A DNA stretch of 64,000 nt from Microbispora siamensis (GCF_016863095.1 NZ_BOOF01000048.1:1-64000), one strand, 5' to 3'; positions 53,389 through 61,924 are shown, counted from the stretch's first letter. The notes: generated by a model from the sequence alone, not told the origin. Numbers and translations are program-made.

Positions 53389-54687
53389 GTGAAGAAACTC
53401 TCCTTCTCCCTGCAGTTGCTGCTCGGTCTGGTGATAGGCGCCGTTCTCGGGTTCGTCGCCCGCGCCGGTGACGTCGCCTGGCTCACCGCCACCCTCACCG
53501 AAGTCGGCAAGATCTTCGTCCAGCTCCTCAAGCTCGCGGTCGCGCCACTGGTCTTCACCGCCGTCGTCGTCAGCGTGGCCAACCTGCGCAACGTCAGCGG
53601 CGCCGCCAGGCTCGCCGGCAAGACCCTGCTGTGGTTCCTGATCACCTCGCTGATCGCGGTGGTCTTCGGTATCGGCCTCGGCCTGATCCTCAACCCCGGC
53701 CAGGGCGTCACCATCTCCACCGCGGGGGCGAAGGCCGTCGACCTGGAGGGCGCGGGAACCTGGCTGGACTTCCTGACCGGCATCATCCCGACCAACATCG
53801 TCACCGCCTTCACCGAGCTCAACGTCCTCCAGATCGTCTTCCTGGGGGTCGTACTCGGCGCCGCCGCCCTGGCGGTCGGCGAGAAGGCCGAGCCGTTCCT
53901 CGGCTTCAGCCGGTCGGTCCTCGATCTGGTCCAGAAGGCTCTGTGGTGGGTCATCAGGCTGGCCCCGATCGGCACCGCCGGTCTGATCGGTAAGTCGGTG
54001 GCCAGCTACGGCTGGGACCTGCTCGCCCCGCTCGCGAAACTCAGCGCGGGCGTGTACATCGGCTGCCTGCTGGTGCTCCTGGTGAGCTACCCGCTGCTGC
54101 TCGCCTTCGTCGGCAAGGTCAGCCCGCTCACCTTCTATCGCAACGCCTGGCCCGCGATCGAGCTGGCCTTCGTCTCCCGCTCCTCGGTCGGGACCATGCC
54201 GCTCACCCAGCGGGTCACCACCGAGCGCCTGGGCGTGGACCGCGACTACGCCGCCTTCGCGGTGCCCTTCGGAGCGACCACCAAGATGGACGGTTGCGCC
54301 GCGATCTACCCCGCACTCGCGGCGATCTTCGTGGCCCAGGTGTTCGGCGTCCATCTCGGCGTGGGCCACTACCTGCTGATCGCGTTCGTCTCCGTGGTCG
54401 GCTCGGCCGCGACCGCCGGTCTGACCGGCGCGATCGTCATGCTCACCCTGACCCTGAGCACGCTGGGCCTGCCCCTGGAGGGCGTCGGGCTGCTCCTGGC
54501 CATCGACCCGATACTCGACATGATCCGCACCGCGACCAACGTCACGGGGCAGATGGTGGTGCCCGTCCTGGTCGCCCGTTCCGAGGGCCGTCTCGACGAG
54601 GCGGTGTTCAACGCTCCACCGCAGCCTCTGGACGAAGCCCCCGCCGCGGTTCGTCCCGCGTCGGGTCCCGAACCCGCTCTCACCTGA
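53389..54687 (+). CDS. Dicarboxylate/amino acid:cation symporter (DAACS), candidate cystine transporter
   Basis: 432 residues, eight helices and two re-entrant loops of the GltP fold. FVSRSSVGTMPLTQRV is the serine-rich loop and FGATTKMDGCAA the cation-binding motif; DPILDMIRTATNVTGQMVVP is the conserved C-terminal helix. The family carries glutamate, dicarboxylates or, in the TcyP branch, cystine. The Cys leader peptide upstream favours cystine or another sulfur amino acid. GTG 53389 with GGAG 8 nt before; the in-frame ATG 53344 has no ribosome site. Confidence 0.88.
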   Translation: MKKLSFSLQLLLGLVIGAVLGFVARAGDVAWLTATLTEVGKIFVQLLKLAVAPLVFTAVVVSVANLRNVSGAARLAGKTLLWFLITSLIAVVFGIGLGLILNPGQGVTISTAGAKAVDLEGAGTWLDFLTGIIPTNIVTAFTELNVLQIVFLGVVLGAAALAVGEKAEPFLGFSRSVLDLVQKALWWVIRLAPIGTAGLIGKSVASYGWDLLAPLAKLSAGVYIGCLLVLLVSYPLLLAFVGKVSPLTFYRNAWPAIELAFVSRSSVGTMPLTQRVTTERLGVDRDYAAFAVPFGATTKMDGCAAIYPALAAIFVAQVFGVHLGVGHYLLIAFVSVVGSAATAGLTGAIVMLTLTLSTLGLPLEGVGLLLAIDPILDMIRTATNVTGQMVVPVLVARSEGRLDEAVFNAPPQPLDEAPAAVRPASGPEPALT

Positions 54688-54748
54688 GCCTCCGTCCCGT
54701 CTGCCGGTGGCGACGGCCTCGCTCGGTGACGATGTCCTCGGAACGAGG

Positions 54749-54762
54749 TTAGGCTTACCTAA
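54749..54762. promoter_or_regulatory. DtxR/IdeR/DmdR iron box
   Basis: TTAGGCTTACCTAA has perfect TTAGG/CCTAA arms around four bases and matches the core of the TTAGGTTAGSCTAACCTAA consensus. It lies 23 bp before the siderophore-interacting gene, so the gene should be repressed when iron is plentiful. Confidence 0.85.
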
Positions 54763-54785
54763 GCAGTCTGACGAAGGGAACTTCT

Positions 54786-55637
54786 ATGGCGACGACCGAA
54801 CCGGCGCGGCGCGCACCCCGGGCGACCACCGGCGTGGTGGAGCGCACCGAGCGGCTGACCCCGCACATGATCCGGGTGGTGCTCGGCGGTGAGGGACTCG
54901 CCGGTTTCGAGGCGGGCGAGTTCACCGACCACTACGTGAAGCTGCTGTTCCCGCTGCCGGGAGTGGCCTATCCGGAGCCGTTCGACATGGCGGTGATCCG
55001 CGCCGAGCTGCCGCGCGACCAGTGGCCGAAGACGCGGACCTACACCGTACGAGCCTGGGACCCGGAGGCGCGGGAGCTGACCATCGACTTCGTCTACCAC
55101 GGGGACGAGGGACTGGCCGGGCCCTGGGCGCTGCGGGCCCGGCCGGGCGACGTGATCCGCTTCCTCGGCCCCGGCGGGGCGTACGCGCCGAGCGCGGAGG
55201 CGGACTGGCACCTGCTGGCCGGGGACGAGAGCGCGCTCCCGGCCATCGGCGCCGCCCTGGAGCGGCTCCCCGCCGGAGCCCCCGCCCGGGTGTTCGTCGA
55301 GGTGGAGGGCCCGGAGGAGGAGCAGAAGCTGCAGACGGAGGGCGACGCGGAGATCGTGTGGCTCCACCGCGGCGGCGCGCAGGTGGGCGAGGCGCTGGTG
55401 CGGGCGGTGCGGGAGCTGCAGTTCCCCGAGGGCGTCGTGCACGCCTTCGTCCACGGCGAGGCGAACTTCGTCAAGGAGCTGCGGCGATACCTGCGCGTGG
55501 AGCGCGGCCTGCCGCTGGAGCGGTTGTCGATCTCCGGCTACTGGCGGCAGGGCCGTGACGAGGACGGTTGGCAGTCCTCCAAGCGGGAGTGGAACAGCCG
55601 CATCGAGGAAGAGGAGGCCGCGGCCCTCGGCGGCTGA
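54786..55637 (+). CDS. Siderophore-interacting protein (ferric-siderophore reductase, ViuB/SIP family)
   Basis: 283 residues. FAD-binding domain with RTYTVRAWDPEARELTIDFV and HGDEGLAGPWALRARPGD; NAD(P)-binding SIP domain with GDESALPAIGAALERLP and AFVHGEANFVKELRRYL; C-terminal SISGYWRQGRDEDGWQSSKR is the family end. It reduces iron in imported ferric siderophores inside the cell. The iron box upstream supports this. AGGG precedes the ATG. Confidence 0.95.
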   Translation: MATTEPARRAPRATTGVVERTERLTPHMIRVVLGGEGLAGFEAGEFTDHYVKLLFPLPGVAYPEPFDMAVIRAELPRDQWPKTRTYTVRAWDPEARELTIDFVYHGDEGLAGPWALRARPGDVIRFLGPGGAYAPSAEADWHLLAGDESALPAIGAALERLPAGAPARVFVEVEGPEEEQKLQTEGDAEIVWLHRGGAQVGEALVRAVRELQFPEGVVHAFVHGEANFVKELRRYLRVERGLPLERLSISGYWRQGRDEDGWQSSKREWNSRIEEEEAAALGG

Positions 55638-55661
55638 GACCCGGCCGGTCCCGCGACGAGG

Positions 55662-56666
55662 TCAGGCAGGGCCGGTGTCGTGGTGGAGGCGGCGCAGCGC
55701 GAAGGCGAGCTGAAGGCGCAGCCGGCCCCGGGGATCGCGCACCGTCCACCCGAGGAGCTGTTCGGCGTGCGCGAGCCGGTCCTGCAGCGTCGAGTGATGC
55801 ACGGTCAGCCGCGCCGCGGCGGCGCGCAGGCTCGGTGCGTAGGCGACCGCGTACAGGGTCGCGAGCATCCAGGGCGCCTCCGACCCGGCGCGTTCGAGCG
55901 CGCGCACGTCCGGGTCGGGCGGGGCGCCGGGCCGGACGGCCGCCGCGAGGACCGCCAGCCCGCCCAGTTCGTCGGCGTGGACCACCCGCGGCCCCGGATC
56001 CTGCGGAGTACCCTCGGCGGCCAGCCGCAGCGCCGTCCGGGCGAGCGCCCACGAGCGCGGCAGGTCGAGCACGTCCACCGCCGGCCCCACTCCCGCCCGG
56101 ACCCCCTCGGGAACGGGCTTGCGGGCGGGCGCGACATGGGCCACGCCGCCCTCCAACGCGACCGCCCGTACGGCGACGCCGCCGGGCAGGCCCAGCTCGC
56201 GGGCGGCGAGCGACCGCGCGGCCGGGGGAGCGCCGGCGTCCAGCAGCACCTCGACCAGGGCGGGATCGTCCTCGCTACGGCGGGCCGGGGCGCGACCCCG
56301 GGTCCGGTCGAGCACACCCCGCGCCGCCGCCGCGGCGCGCTCCAGCACCATCGCCCCGACCGGTCCCGGCGGTGGCGGGCGCTCCAGCCACAGTGTGGCC
56401 GCCCCGCCGGGCACGGCCATGCGGGGCCAGGCCGGGTCCGGCGGCGGACCGGCGTCCGCACGGCCGCCGTCGGGGAGCACGCGCACGTGGACGCCGCGCT
56501 CGGAGTCGGTCAGGCAGGCCGGGCAGCCCGCCAGGACGGCGGCGCCGCGGACGATCGCCTCCAGCCCCGCCCGCGTCTCCACCAGGCGGTCGAAGTAGGC
56601 GATGACCTGTAGCGCCGCACCGGCGTCCGGGTCGAGCGCCGACAGCCGTCCGACGAGGTCCCTCAT
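55662..56666 (-). CDS. PucR-family transcriptional regulator
   Basis: 334 residues. A GAF-like N-terminal part (VETRAGLEAIVRGAAVLAGC, PACLTDSERGVHVRV) is followed by a central domain and the PucR C-terminal HTH (LRAAAARLTVHHSTLQDRLA, HAEQLLGWTVRDPRGRLRLQ). It lies 16 nt after the esterase gene in the same direction and probably controls it in response to a metabolite. ATG 56666 is chosen because it clears the upstream stop and has GGGG before it. Confidence 0.85.
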   Translation of the reverse strand: MRDLVGRLSALDPDAGAALQVIAYFDRLVETRAGLEAIVRGAAVLAGCPACLTDSERGVHVRVLPDGGRADAGPPPDPAWPRMAVPGGAATLWLERPPPPGPVGAMVLERAAAAARGVLDRTRGRAPARRSEDDPALVEVLLDAGAPPAARSLAARELGLPGGVAVRAVALEGGVAHVAPARKPVPEGVRAGVGPAVDVLDLPRSWALARTALRLAAEGTPQDPGPRVVHADELGGLAVLAAAVRPGAPPDPDVRALERAGSEAPWMLATLYAVAYAPSLRAAAARLTVHHSTLQDRLAHAEQLLGWTVRDPRGRLRLQLAFALRRLHHDTGPA

Positions 56667-56682
56667 CCCGTACCCCGGCCGG

Positions 56683-57672
56683 TCAGCCGCCGAGGACGCG
56701 GCGCAGCCAGCGCAGGCGGGCGGCGCGGGCATCCTGCGAGACGGCCGCCTGCGGGGCCATGAGATCGAAGCCGTGGAACCCGCCCGGCCACACGTGCAGC
56801 TCGGCGCTGCCCCCCGCCCTCCAGATGGCGCCGGCGTACGCCACGTCCTCGTCGCGGAAGGTCTCGGCCGAGCCGACGTCGATGAAGGCGGGCGGCAGCC
56901 CGGACAGGTCGGTGGCGCGCGCCGGGGCCGCGTAGGGGGAGACGTCCGGACCGCCGCGGGAGTCGCCGAGCAGGGCCGTCCACCCGGTCTCGTTCGCGGT
57001 GCGGTCCCAGACGCCGAGCCCGGCCATCTGGTGGGACGACGGGGTGTCGTTGCGGTCGTCGAGCATGGGGCAGATGAGCACCTGCCCGGCCAGGGCGGGA
57101 CCGCCGCGGTCGCGGGCCATGAGCGCCAGCGCCGCGGCCAGCCCGCCGCCCGCGCTCGCCCCGGCGACGATGATCCGCTCCGGGTCGATGCCCAGCTCGA
57201 CGGCGTGGGCGGCGGTCCACACCAGGCCCGCGTAGCAGTCCTCGACGGGAGCGGGGTGCGGGTGCTCGGGCGCCAGACGGTACTCCACCGACACGACGAC
57301 GAGCTGAAGCTCCTGCGCCCAGTCGAGCACGCCCTCGATGCCCACGCGGTTGTCGCCCGTGATCATCCCGCCGCCGTGGGTGTGGTAGACGGCGGCGAGC
57401 GGGGCGACGGCGCCCGCCGGGCGGCAGATCAGCAGGGAGACATCGGGCGCGCCGTCCGGTCCCGGCACCGCCCGCTCCTCCACCTGGAAGGCGCCGCCGC
57501 GGCTGAGCGCCTCGTCGGGCACGCTGGGTACGTTCGTCATCCCGGCACGCAGGATCGGGATCATGTCCGGGGTCAGCGACGACGGCAGGGTCTCGCCCAG
57601 TACGGCGAGAGCGGCGGCCAGCTCGGGATCGAAGGGCGGCGGGGTGGCGGCCGTGGGGAGAGTGCTGCTCAA
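56683..57672 (-). CDS. HSL-family alpha/beta hydrolase (esterase/lipase)
   Basis: 329 residues. Oxyanion motif HTHGGGMITGDNR, nucleophile Ser in VAGASAGGGLAAALAL, catalytic Asp near FIDVGSAETFRDED and His in GGFHGFDLMAPQA. It is a hormone-sensitive-lipase type esterase for short acyl chains, cytoplasmic. TTG 57672 has GGGAG before it and gives the family N-terminus DPELAAALAVL; an in-frame ATG at 57726 would add 18 residues. An inverted repeat lies upstream. Confidence 0.88.
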   Translation of the reverse strand: MSSTLPTAATPPPFDPELAAALAVLGETLPSSLTPDMIPILRAGMTNVPSVPDEALSRGGAFQVEERAVPGPDGAPDVSLLICRPAGAVAPLAAVYHTHGGGMITGDNRVGIEGVLDWAQELQLVVVSVEYRLAPEHPHPAPVEDCYAGLVWTAAHAVELGIDPERIIVAGASAGGGLAAALALMARDRGGPALAGQVLICPMLDDRNDTPSSHQMAGLGVWDRTANETGWTALLGDSRGGPDVSPYAAPARATDLSGLPPAFIDVGSAETFRDEDVAYAGAIWRAGGSAELHVWPGGFHGFDLMAPQAAVSQDARAARLRWLRRVLGG

Positions 57673-57702
57673 TGGGGCTCCCGTATCGTGGAGGTTTCCT
57701 GC

Positions 57703-57714
57703 GACCAACTGGTC
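57703..57714. promoter_or_regulatory. Short inverted repeat before the HSL esterase
   Basis: GACCA-AC-TGGTC, perfect 5-bp arms, 31 bp before the TTG start. Possible operator of the PucR regulator or another factor; too short to be certain. Confidence 0.3.
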
Positions 57715-57896
57715 CGTGCTCACCATCGTGAGAAACGCGGCGGCGACGATCCAGCGCCACCCGGCGGACACTACCCGCCACATGGCGGGTGCCGCGAAAC
57801 GCCTGAGCGGCGCGAACGCGGTTTTAGATCCGCGTTACGCGCTCGCGGCTATGGTGACGCCCGACGACGTCTCGGGGAGCGGTCTCGGGAGTGCCC

Positions 57897-58250
57897 ATGT
57901 CACAGCGGAAGGTGAAGCGCATGCGCGCCGCCATGCGGCGCGAGGAGGCCAGGCGGCGCGAGGAGCGCAGGCGGCTGGCACGCAGGATCACGTACGCCAC
58001 CGTCGCCGTCGTGGCGGTGGTGGCCGTCGCGACCGGGGTGCTGGTCTTCATCACCACCGGAGCGCCGGACACGGCGACGACCGTCGCGAACGCCACGCCG
58101 CATCCGTCCTCCTCCGCCACGGGAGCGGCAACAGGAGCGACCACGGGGCCGGCGAGGAACTCGGCCACGCCGTCGGCGTCCATGCCGTCGGAGTCGTCCG
58201 TGTCGCCGTCCGCCGGGACGTCACCCAAGGCGGCGGCGTCCAGCGGATGA
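57897..58250 (+). CDS. Small single-pass membrane protein with Ser/Thr/Pro-rich outer tail
   Basis: 117 residues. A highly basic cytoplasmic head (KRMRAAMRREEARRREERRR), one membrane helix (YATVAVVAVVAVATGVLVFI), and an outer tail of Ser, Thr, Pro and Ala (ATPHPSSSATGAATGATTG). No domain recognised. ATG 57897 has GGGAG 5 nt before it. It is divergent from the esterase and followed by a terminator. Possibly a wall-linked or signal-anchored protein. Confidence 0.7.
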   Translation: MSQRKVKRMRAAMRREEARRREERRRLARRITYATVAVVAVVAVATGVLVFITTGAPDTATTVANATPHPSSSATGAATGATTGPARNSATPSASMPSESSVSPSAGTSPKAAASSG

Positions 58251-58253
58251 CGT

Positions 58254-58271
58254 GGCCCGGACGGCCGGGCC
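58254..58271. terminator. Hairpin after the small membrane protein gene
   Basis: GGCCCGG (58254-58260) pairs with CCGGGCC (58265-58271) around ACGG, 4 nt after the stop codon. Confidence 0.65.
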
Positions 58272-58349
58272 CGGCGCGGTGACCGAGCGCCCAGGCGGTG
58301 GTGCACCGCGCCGGTCTTCTCCTGTCCGTGCGCGGACGGACGACCCGGC

Positions 58350-58547
58350 CTACCCGACGACGCCGGAGACGCTGGGCGGCCAGATGCCGACGTTCAGGAG
58401 CCGGTGCGCGTAGAAGTAGGCCACGAGCTGACTGCGGTTGCTGCAGGCGAACTGGACGAGCAGCTTGCTGATCCGCTCCGCCACGGTGTACCGGCTGAGG
58501 TGCATCTCGCGGGCGATCCTCGTCGCCGTGTAGCCCCTGGCCAGCAT
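58350..58547 (-). CDS. Orphan LuxR-type HTH protein, possibly 5' truncated
   Basis: 65 residues from the only in-frame ATG. It reads MLARGYTATRIAREMHLSRY, TVAERISKLLVQFACSNRSQ, LVAYFYAHRLL, the last three helices of a GerE/LuxR HTH. The first helix appears just upstream in the same frame (GLINDRYRWLIV) but no ATG, GTG or TTG precedes it within the open frame. So the gene is either truncated from a larger response regulator or starts unusually. It follows the monooxygenase operon by about 90 nt. Confidence 0.5.
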   Translation of the reverse strand: MLARGYTATRIAREMHLSRYTVAERISKLLVQFACSNRSQLVAYFYAHRLLNVGIWPPSVSGVVG

Positions 58548-58634
58548 GACGATCAGCCACCTGTAGCGATCATTGATCAGGCCGTCGGAAACAAGTCCAT
58601 GTGCAGTGGCTAGCCGCGATCGGCGGCGCGGTCG

Positions 58635-60236
58635 TCAGACCGCGGGGACGCCGTCTCCGAGCACCCGCGCCAGCAGGGCGTCCGGCTCCTCGGCGCGGTC
58701 GCCGCGCCAGGCCACGTGCTGGTCGGGCCGCACCAGCACCAGGGCGGCGTGGTACCGCTCTTCGAGCCCCGGCAGCGCGGCCAGGTCGAGCACCTTCAGC
58801 GGCGCCGAGCGCCGGGCGGCGGCGTCCGTCAGCGGGCGGGTGTCCGCGCCCGCGGTCAGGCGCAGCAGGGTGAATCCGTCGCCGAGCGCGTCGTAGAGCG
58901 AACGGCCGTCCGGCAGCCAGGTGTGCGGCAGCCGGGCGCCGGGATGCGCCGACGGAGTGTAGGCCGCCAGCCCCGGCGCGGGCACCGGCCGGCCGTCCGG
59001 GACCACGACGGGGGAGTCGGGGTAGTCGTATCCCAGCACCAGCCCGAGGCTGTGGAACTCGGTGTCCTTGACGACCAGGCGGCGGGCGAGTTCGTCGCGC
59101 AGCGGCCTGCCCGCGACCGGGTCGTGCAGGTCGCCGGCGGCGAACGACGGCGCGAGGAACGCCTCCTGCGCACCGGCGGCCGCGATCGTCCGCTCTGCCA
59201 CCGGGCGGCGTTCCGGCTCGTAGCTGCCGAGCAGCGACTCCGGCGCCCATCCGCCCAGTACGGCGGCGAGCTTCCAGCCGATGTTCACCGCGTCCCCGAC
59301 GCAGGTGTTGAAGCCGTGCCCGCCCCACGGCGGGTTGAGGTGCGCGGCGTCGCCGACCAGGAAGACCCGCCGCCCGCGATAGCGGTCGGCCAGCAGCATG
59401 CGAGCCGACCAGGGGTCGGTCGCCAGCACCTCGACGTCGATGTCGGCGCCCGCGAGGGCCCGTACCAGCCGGGCCGGGTCGGCCGGCTCGGCGGCGGGGT
59501 CCACGCCCTGGATGATCGCCCACCAGGTGCCGTCGAGGTCGAGGCGGCCCATGAGCCCGCCGCGCTCGGCGCCGATCACCCAGTAGTGCACGCCGACCGC
59601 GCACAACGGCCGCTCCCGCAGCGCCCGGCTGCGGAAGGTGACGCTCAGGTTGGGCAGCGCGCCGGAGGACCCCTCGTACCTCGCCCCGATCGCGGCGCGG
59701 CTGACACCGCCGCCGCCGTCGCAGCCGAGCAGGTAGCCGGCGGTGACGCGCCGGGTCTCCCCGTCCGGGCCCTCGATCACGGCCCGGACCTCGTCGTCGC
59801 CGTCGGCGATCTCGGTGACCCGCCATCCGGTGAGCAGCCGTACGGCGGGCAGTTCGGCGGCGGCCTCGCGCAGCACCCGCTCGACCAGCGGCTGAGGCGC
59901 CTGCTGTCCGGCCTCGGCGTACTCCTCGCGGCGGGACGTCGTCAGGCCGAACGCCTCACGGAAGCGGGTGATCTCGTGCCCGAACAGCCCGGTGCAGAAG
60001 ACGACGTCCTGCGCGTACGCGACCGGCAGCGGGCAGGCGGCGCGCAGCCGGTCGGCCAGGCCCCAGCGGCGCAGGTGCTCCATCGTGCGGACGCTGGTGG
60101 TCTTCGCGCGCGGGCGCAGCGAATCCAGCGTGGTCCGGGGCTCCACGACGAGCACCTCGACCCCGCGCCGTCCGAGTTCGACGGCGGCGGCCAGGCCGCT
60201 CGGCCCGCCGCCCGCGATGAGGACGGGAACGTTCAC
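58635..60236 (-). CDS. FAD-dependent aromatic monooxygenase (PHBH fold)
   Basis: 533 residues. FAD motif VPVLIAGGGPSGLAAAVELG with an acidic partner at VVEPRTT, the class A monooxygenase motif LLGCDGGGGVSRAAIG, and GDAAHLNPPWGGHGFNTCVGDAVNIGWKL, which holds the second FAD contact. A C-terminal thioredoxin-like domain follows (LRLTAGADTRPLTDAAARR). It matches MhpA/PheA/RdmE-type phenol hydroxylases. GTG 60236 overlaps the stop of the 32-residue peptide gene (GTGA). It is the last enzyme of the cupin-esterase operon, and probably hydroxylates a phenolic product. Confidence 0.92.
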   Translation of the reverse strand: MNVPVLIAGGGPSGLAAAVELGRRGVEVLVVEPRTTLDSLRPRAKTTSVRTMEHLRRWGLADRLRAACPLPVAYAQDVVFCTGLFGHEITRFREAFGLTTSRREEYAEAGQQAPQPLVERVLREAAAELPAVRLLTGWRVTEIADGDDEVRAVIEGPDGETRRVTAGYLLGCDGGGGVSRAAIGARYEGSSGALPNLSVTFRSRALRERPLCAVGVHYWVIGAERGGLMGRLDLDGTWWAIIQGVDPAAEPADPARLVRALAGADIDVEVLATDPWSARMLLADRYRGRRVFLVGDAAHLNPPWGGHGFNTCVGDAVNIGWKLAAVLGGWAPESLLGSYEPERRPVAERTIAAAGAQEAFLAPSFAAGDLHDPVAGRPLRDELARRLVVKDTEFHSLGLVLGYDYPDSPVVVPDGRPVPAPGLAAYTPSAHPGARLPHTWLPDGRSLYDALGDGFTLLRLTAGADTRPLTDAAARRSAPLKVLDLAALPGLEERYHAALVLVRPDQHVAWRGDRAEEPDALLARVLGDGVPAV

Positions 60237-60331
60237 GGCCGCCGCCCGGGGCCGACGATGGGCGTGCGCAGGAAGCCGCCGACCGGGTTGTCGGTGGGCC
60301 GGGTAGCCGGAGGGGACGACTCGTCGGTCAT
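60233..60331 (-). CDS. 32-residue peptide translationally coupled to the monooxygenase
   Basis: ATG 60331 follows AGGAG at 6 nt, a strong ribosome site. The peptide has MTDESSPPATRPTDNPVGG followed by FLRTPIVGPGRRP. Its stop TGA overlaps the monooxygenase GTG (GTGA). It has no signal peptide or Cys. It may be a regulatory leader that opens the monooxygenase start, or a small partner protein. A GG before FLRTP recalls leader cleavage sites but there is no maturase or peptidase nearby, so a RiPP is unlikely. Confidence 0.5.
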   Translation of the reverse strand: MTDESSPPATRPTDNPVGGFLRTPIVGPGRRP

Positions 60332-60375
60332 GCGGATCTCCTGTCGTCGGGAAGGAGGGTGGCGCTCCGGATCGC

Positions 60376-61281
60376 TCAGGCGTGGAGCCGGTCACGGAGG
60401 AACGCGATCGTGCGGTCGAGCGCGTCGCGGGCCGCCTCGGGATCGCCGAGCCACATGTGGTCCGCGCCGTCGTAGACGTGCAGGTCCACCTCGGCGCCGG
60501 CGCGGCGCAACTCCTCGCTCAGCCGCTCGCTCTGCGCGCACGCGATCAACCGGTCGGCCCGGCCGTGCAGGAGCAGGAACGGCGGCGCGCCGGGGGAGAC
60601 GTGGGTGACCGGGCTCGCCTGGGCCGCCGCGTCGGGAACGGACGGCACGGGAGCCCCGAGCAGCAGGGCCTCACGCGACGCGGGGTCCGCCGGGTCGGCG
60701 CCGATGCCGGCCGCGACCGTACGCAGGTCGCTCGGCGCGTACCACGCGGCGACGGCGGCCACCGCGCTGGACGGCCCCGTCACCCCGACGCCGCCCTCCA
60801 GCGCGGGGTCGCCGGAGGTGAGGCCGAGCAGCGCGGCCAGGTGGCCGCCCGCCGACTCGCCCCAGGCCGCGATCCGATCCGGGTCGATCCCCAGATCGCC
60901 GCCGCGGGCGCGCAGCCAGCGCACCGCGGCCTTCACGTCGTGCACCTGCGCGGGCCACACGGCCTCGCCCGAGAGCCGGTAGTCGGCGCTGGCCACCGCG
61001 ATGCCCGCCCGCGCGACCAGCTCGAACGGCGTGGGCTCGGCGCCCTCGAAGGCCGGGCCCATCGAGCGGCGGCCACCCGCCCGCCAACCGCCCCCGTGCA
61101 GGAAGACGACACAGGGAACGGGTCCCTCGGTCTCCGGCGGCAGCACCAGGTCCAGTTCGAGCGGCCGCACCCCGGGAATCGCGGCGTACGGCACGCCCGG
61201 CAGGACCCGCGTGCCGTACGCGCCCGCGCGGGCGGGCGGCAGCGGCGCCTCGTGGGCGGGCGGGGGGAGCCGCACGGTCAC
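60376..61281 (-). CDS. Alpha/beta hydrolase, probable esterase of the cupin operon
   Basis: 301 residues. HGGGWRAGGRRSMG oxyanion motif, nucleophile Ser in AWGESAGGHLAALLGL, catalytic Asp in LHGRADRLIACAQSE and His in YDGADHMWLGDPE. A BD-FAE/HSL-like esterase, cytoplasmic. Its GTG start overlaps the cupin stop (GTGA), showing tight coupling. In context it could split the depside ester formed by a quercetinase. Confidence 0.9.
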   Translation of the reverse strand: MTVRLPPPAHEAPLPPARAGAYGTRVLPGVPYAAIPGVRPLELDLVLPPETEGPVPCVVFLHGGGWRAGGRRSMGPAFEGAEPTPFELVARAGIAVASADYRLSGEAVWPAQVHDVKAAVRWLRARGGDLGIDPDRIAAWGESAGGHLAALLGLTSGDPALEGGVGVTGPSSAVAAVAAWYAPSDLRTVAAGIGADPADPASREALLLGAPVPSVPDAAAQASPVTHVSPGAPPFLLLHGRADRLIACAQSERLSEELRRAGAEVDLHVYDGADHMWLGDPEAARDALDRTIAFLRDRLHA

Positions 61282-61838
61282 TCCCCGGCCTCCGGCCAGG
61301 CGAGGTCGGGCAGGAAGTCCATGTTGTGTGCCCGCGCCGCCGCCTGCATGCGCGGGAGATCGGGCACGAACGGCGGCTGGTCTGCCGTGGGATGGTCGGT
61401 GGGCGTGCCCATCTGCTGGAAGAACCGTTCGAAGCCGCCGGTCGCCACGCCGAGCACGCGCGCCTGCTCCTCGACCTGGTAGGCGTGCGCCAGCCCGGCC
61501 GGGACGAAGCCGAAGTCGCCGAGGGTCAGCAGCCGCGACGTCTGCGTCCCGTCGCGGTCCCGGACGTGGACCCGCACCTTGCCCTCCACGACGTAGAAGG
61601 TCTCGTGGGTGTCGTGGTGGGTGTGCGCCGGGATGAGGCGGCCCTCCGGCGCGTCCATCGTGAAGATCCCGAACTGGCCCTCGGTCTCGTCGCCGCTGAG
61701 CAGCACGGTGAACAGGTCGGTGAACAGCATCGCGCGCTCGCCCTCGCCGCGTCTGAGGAAGTACGCCTCGGGGGCGCCCGGCAGGATTCCCTTCCACTGC
61801 GGGCCGCTCTCGGGGTCGGCCAGATATTCGAAGCTCAT
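61278..61838 (-). CDS. queD: Monocupin dioxygenase, quercetinase-like
   Basis: 186 residues, a single cupin. Motif 1 is IPAHTHHDTHETFYVVEGKV with the metal His/His/Glu, motif 2 is GDFGFVPAGLAHAYQV with the last His. The N-terminus (RGEGERAMLFTDLFTV) and the end (GGFERFFQQMGTP) agree closely with what I recall of the Streptomyces monocupin quercetinase QueD. It should use a metal and oxygen to open the flavonol ring, releasing CO and a phenolic depside. ATG 61838 has GGAG 5 nt before it. First gene of the operon; divergent from the clpP pair. Confidence 0.82.
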   Translation of the reverse strand: MSFEYLADPESGPQWKGILPGAPEAYFLRRGEGERAMLFTDLFTVLLSGDETEGQFGIFTMDAPEGRLIPAHTHHDTHETFYVVEGKVRVHVRDRDGTQTSRLLTLGDFGFVPAGLAHAYQVEEQARVLGVATGGFERFFQQMGTPTDHPTADQPPFVPDLPRMQAAARAHNMDFLPDLAWPEAGE

Positions 61839-61905
61839 CGCGTCTCCAACTCGGCGTGGGCGGACTGGCCGATGATGCGCCACCCCGGCCGCCGGTCGCC
61901 AGGCG

Positions 61906-61924
61906 CCTGCCATTGAGCGGCAGG
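61906..61924. promoter_or_regulatory. Inverted repeat 1 between queD-like and clpP genes
   Basis: CCTGCC-ATTGAGC-GGCAGG, perfect 6-bp arms around 7 nt. Candidate operator in the 168-nt divergent region. Confidence 0.45.

Noticed and set aside
60233..60331. RiPP precursor reading of the 32-residue peptide
   Set aside because: GG is present but there is no modifying enzyme, transporter or peptidase nearby, and no Cys/Ser/Thr-rich core.
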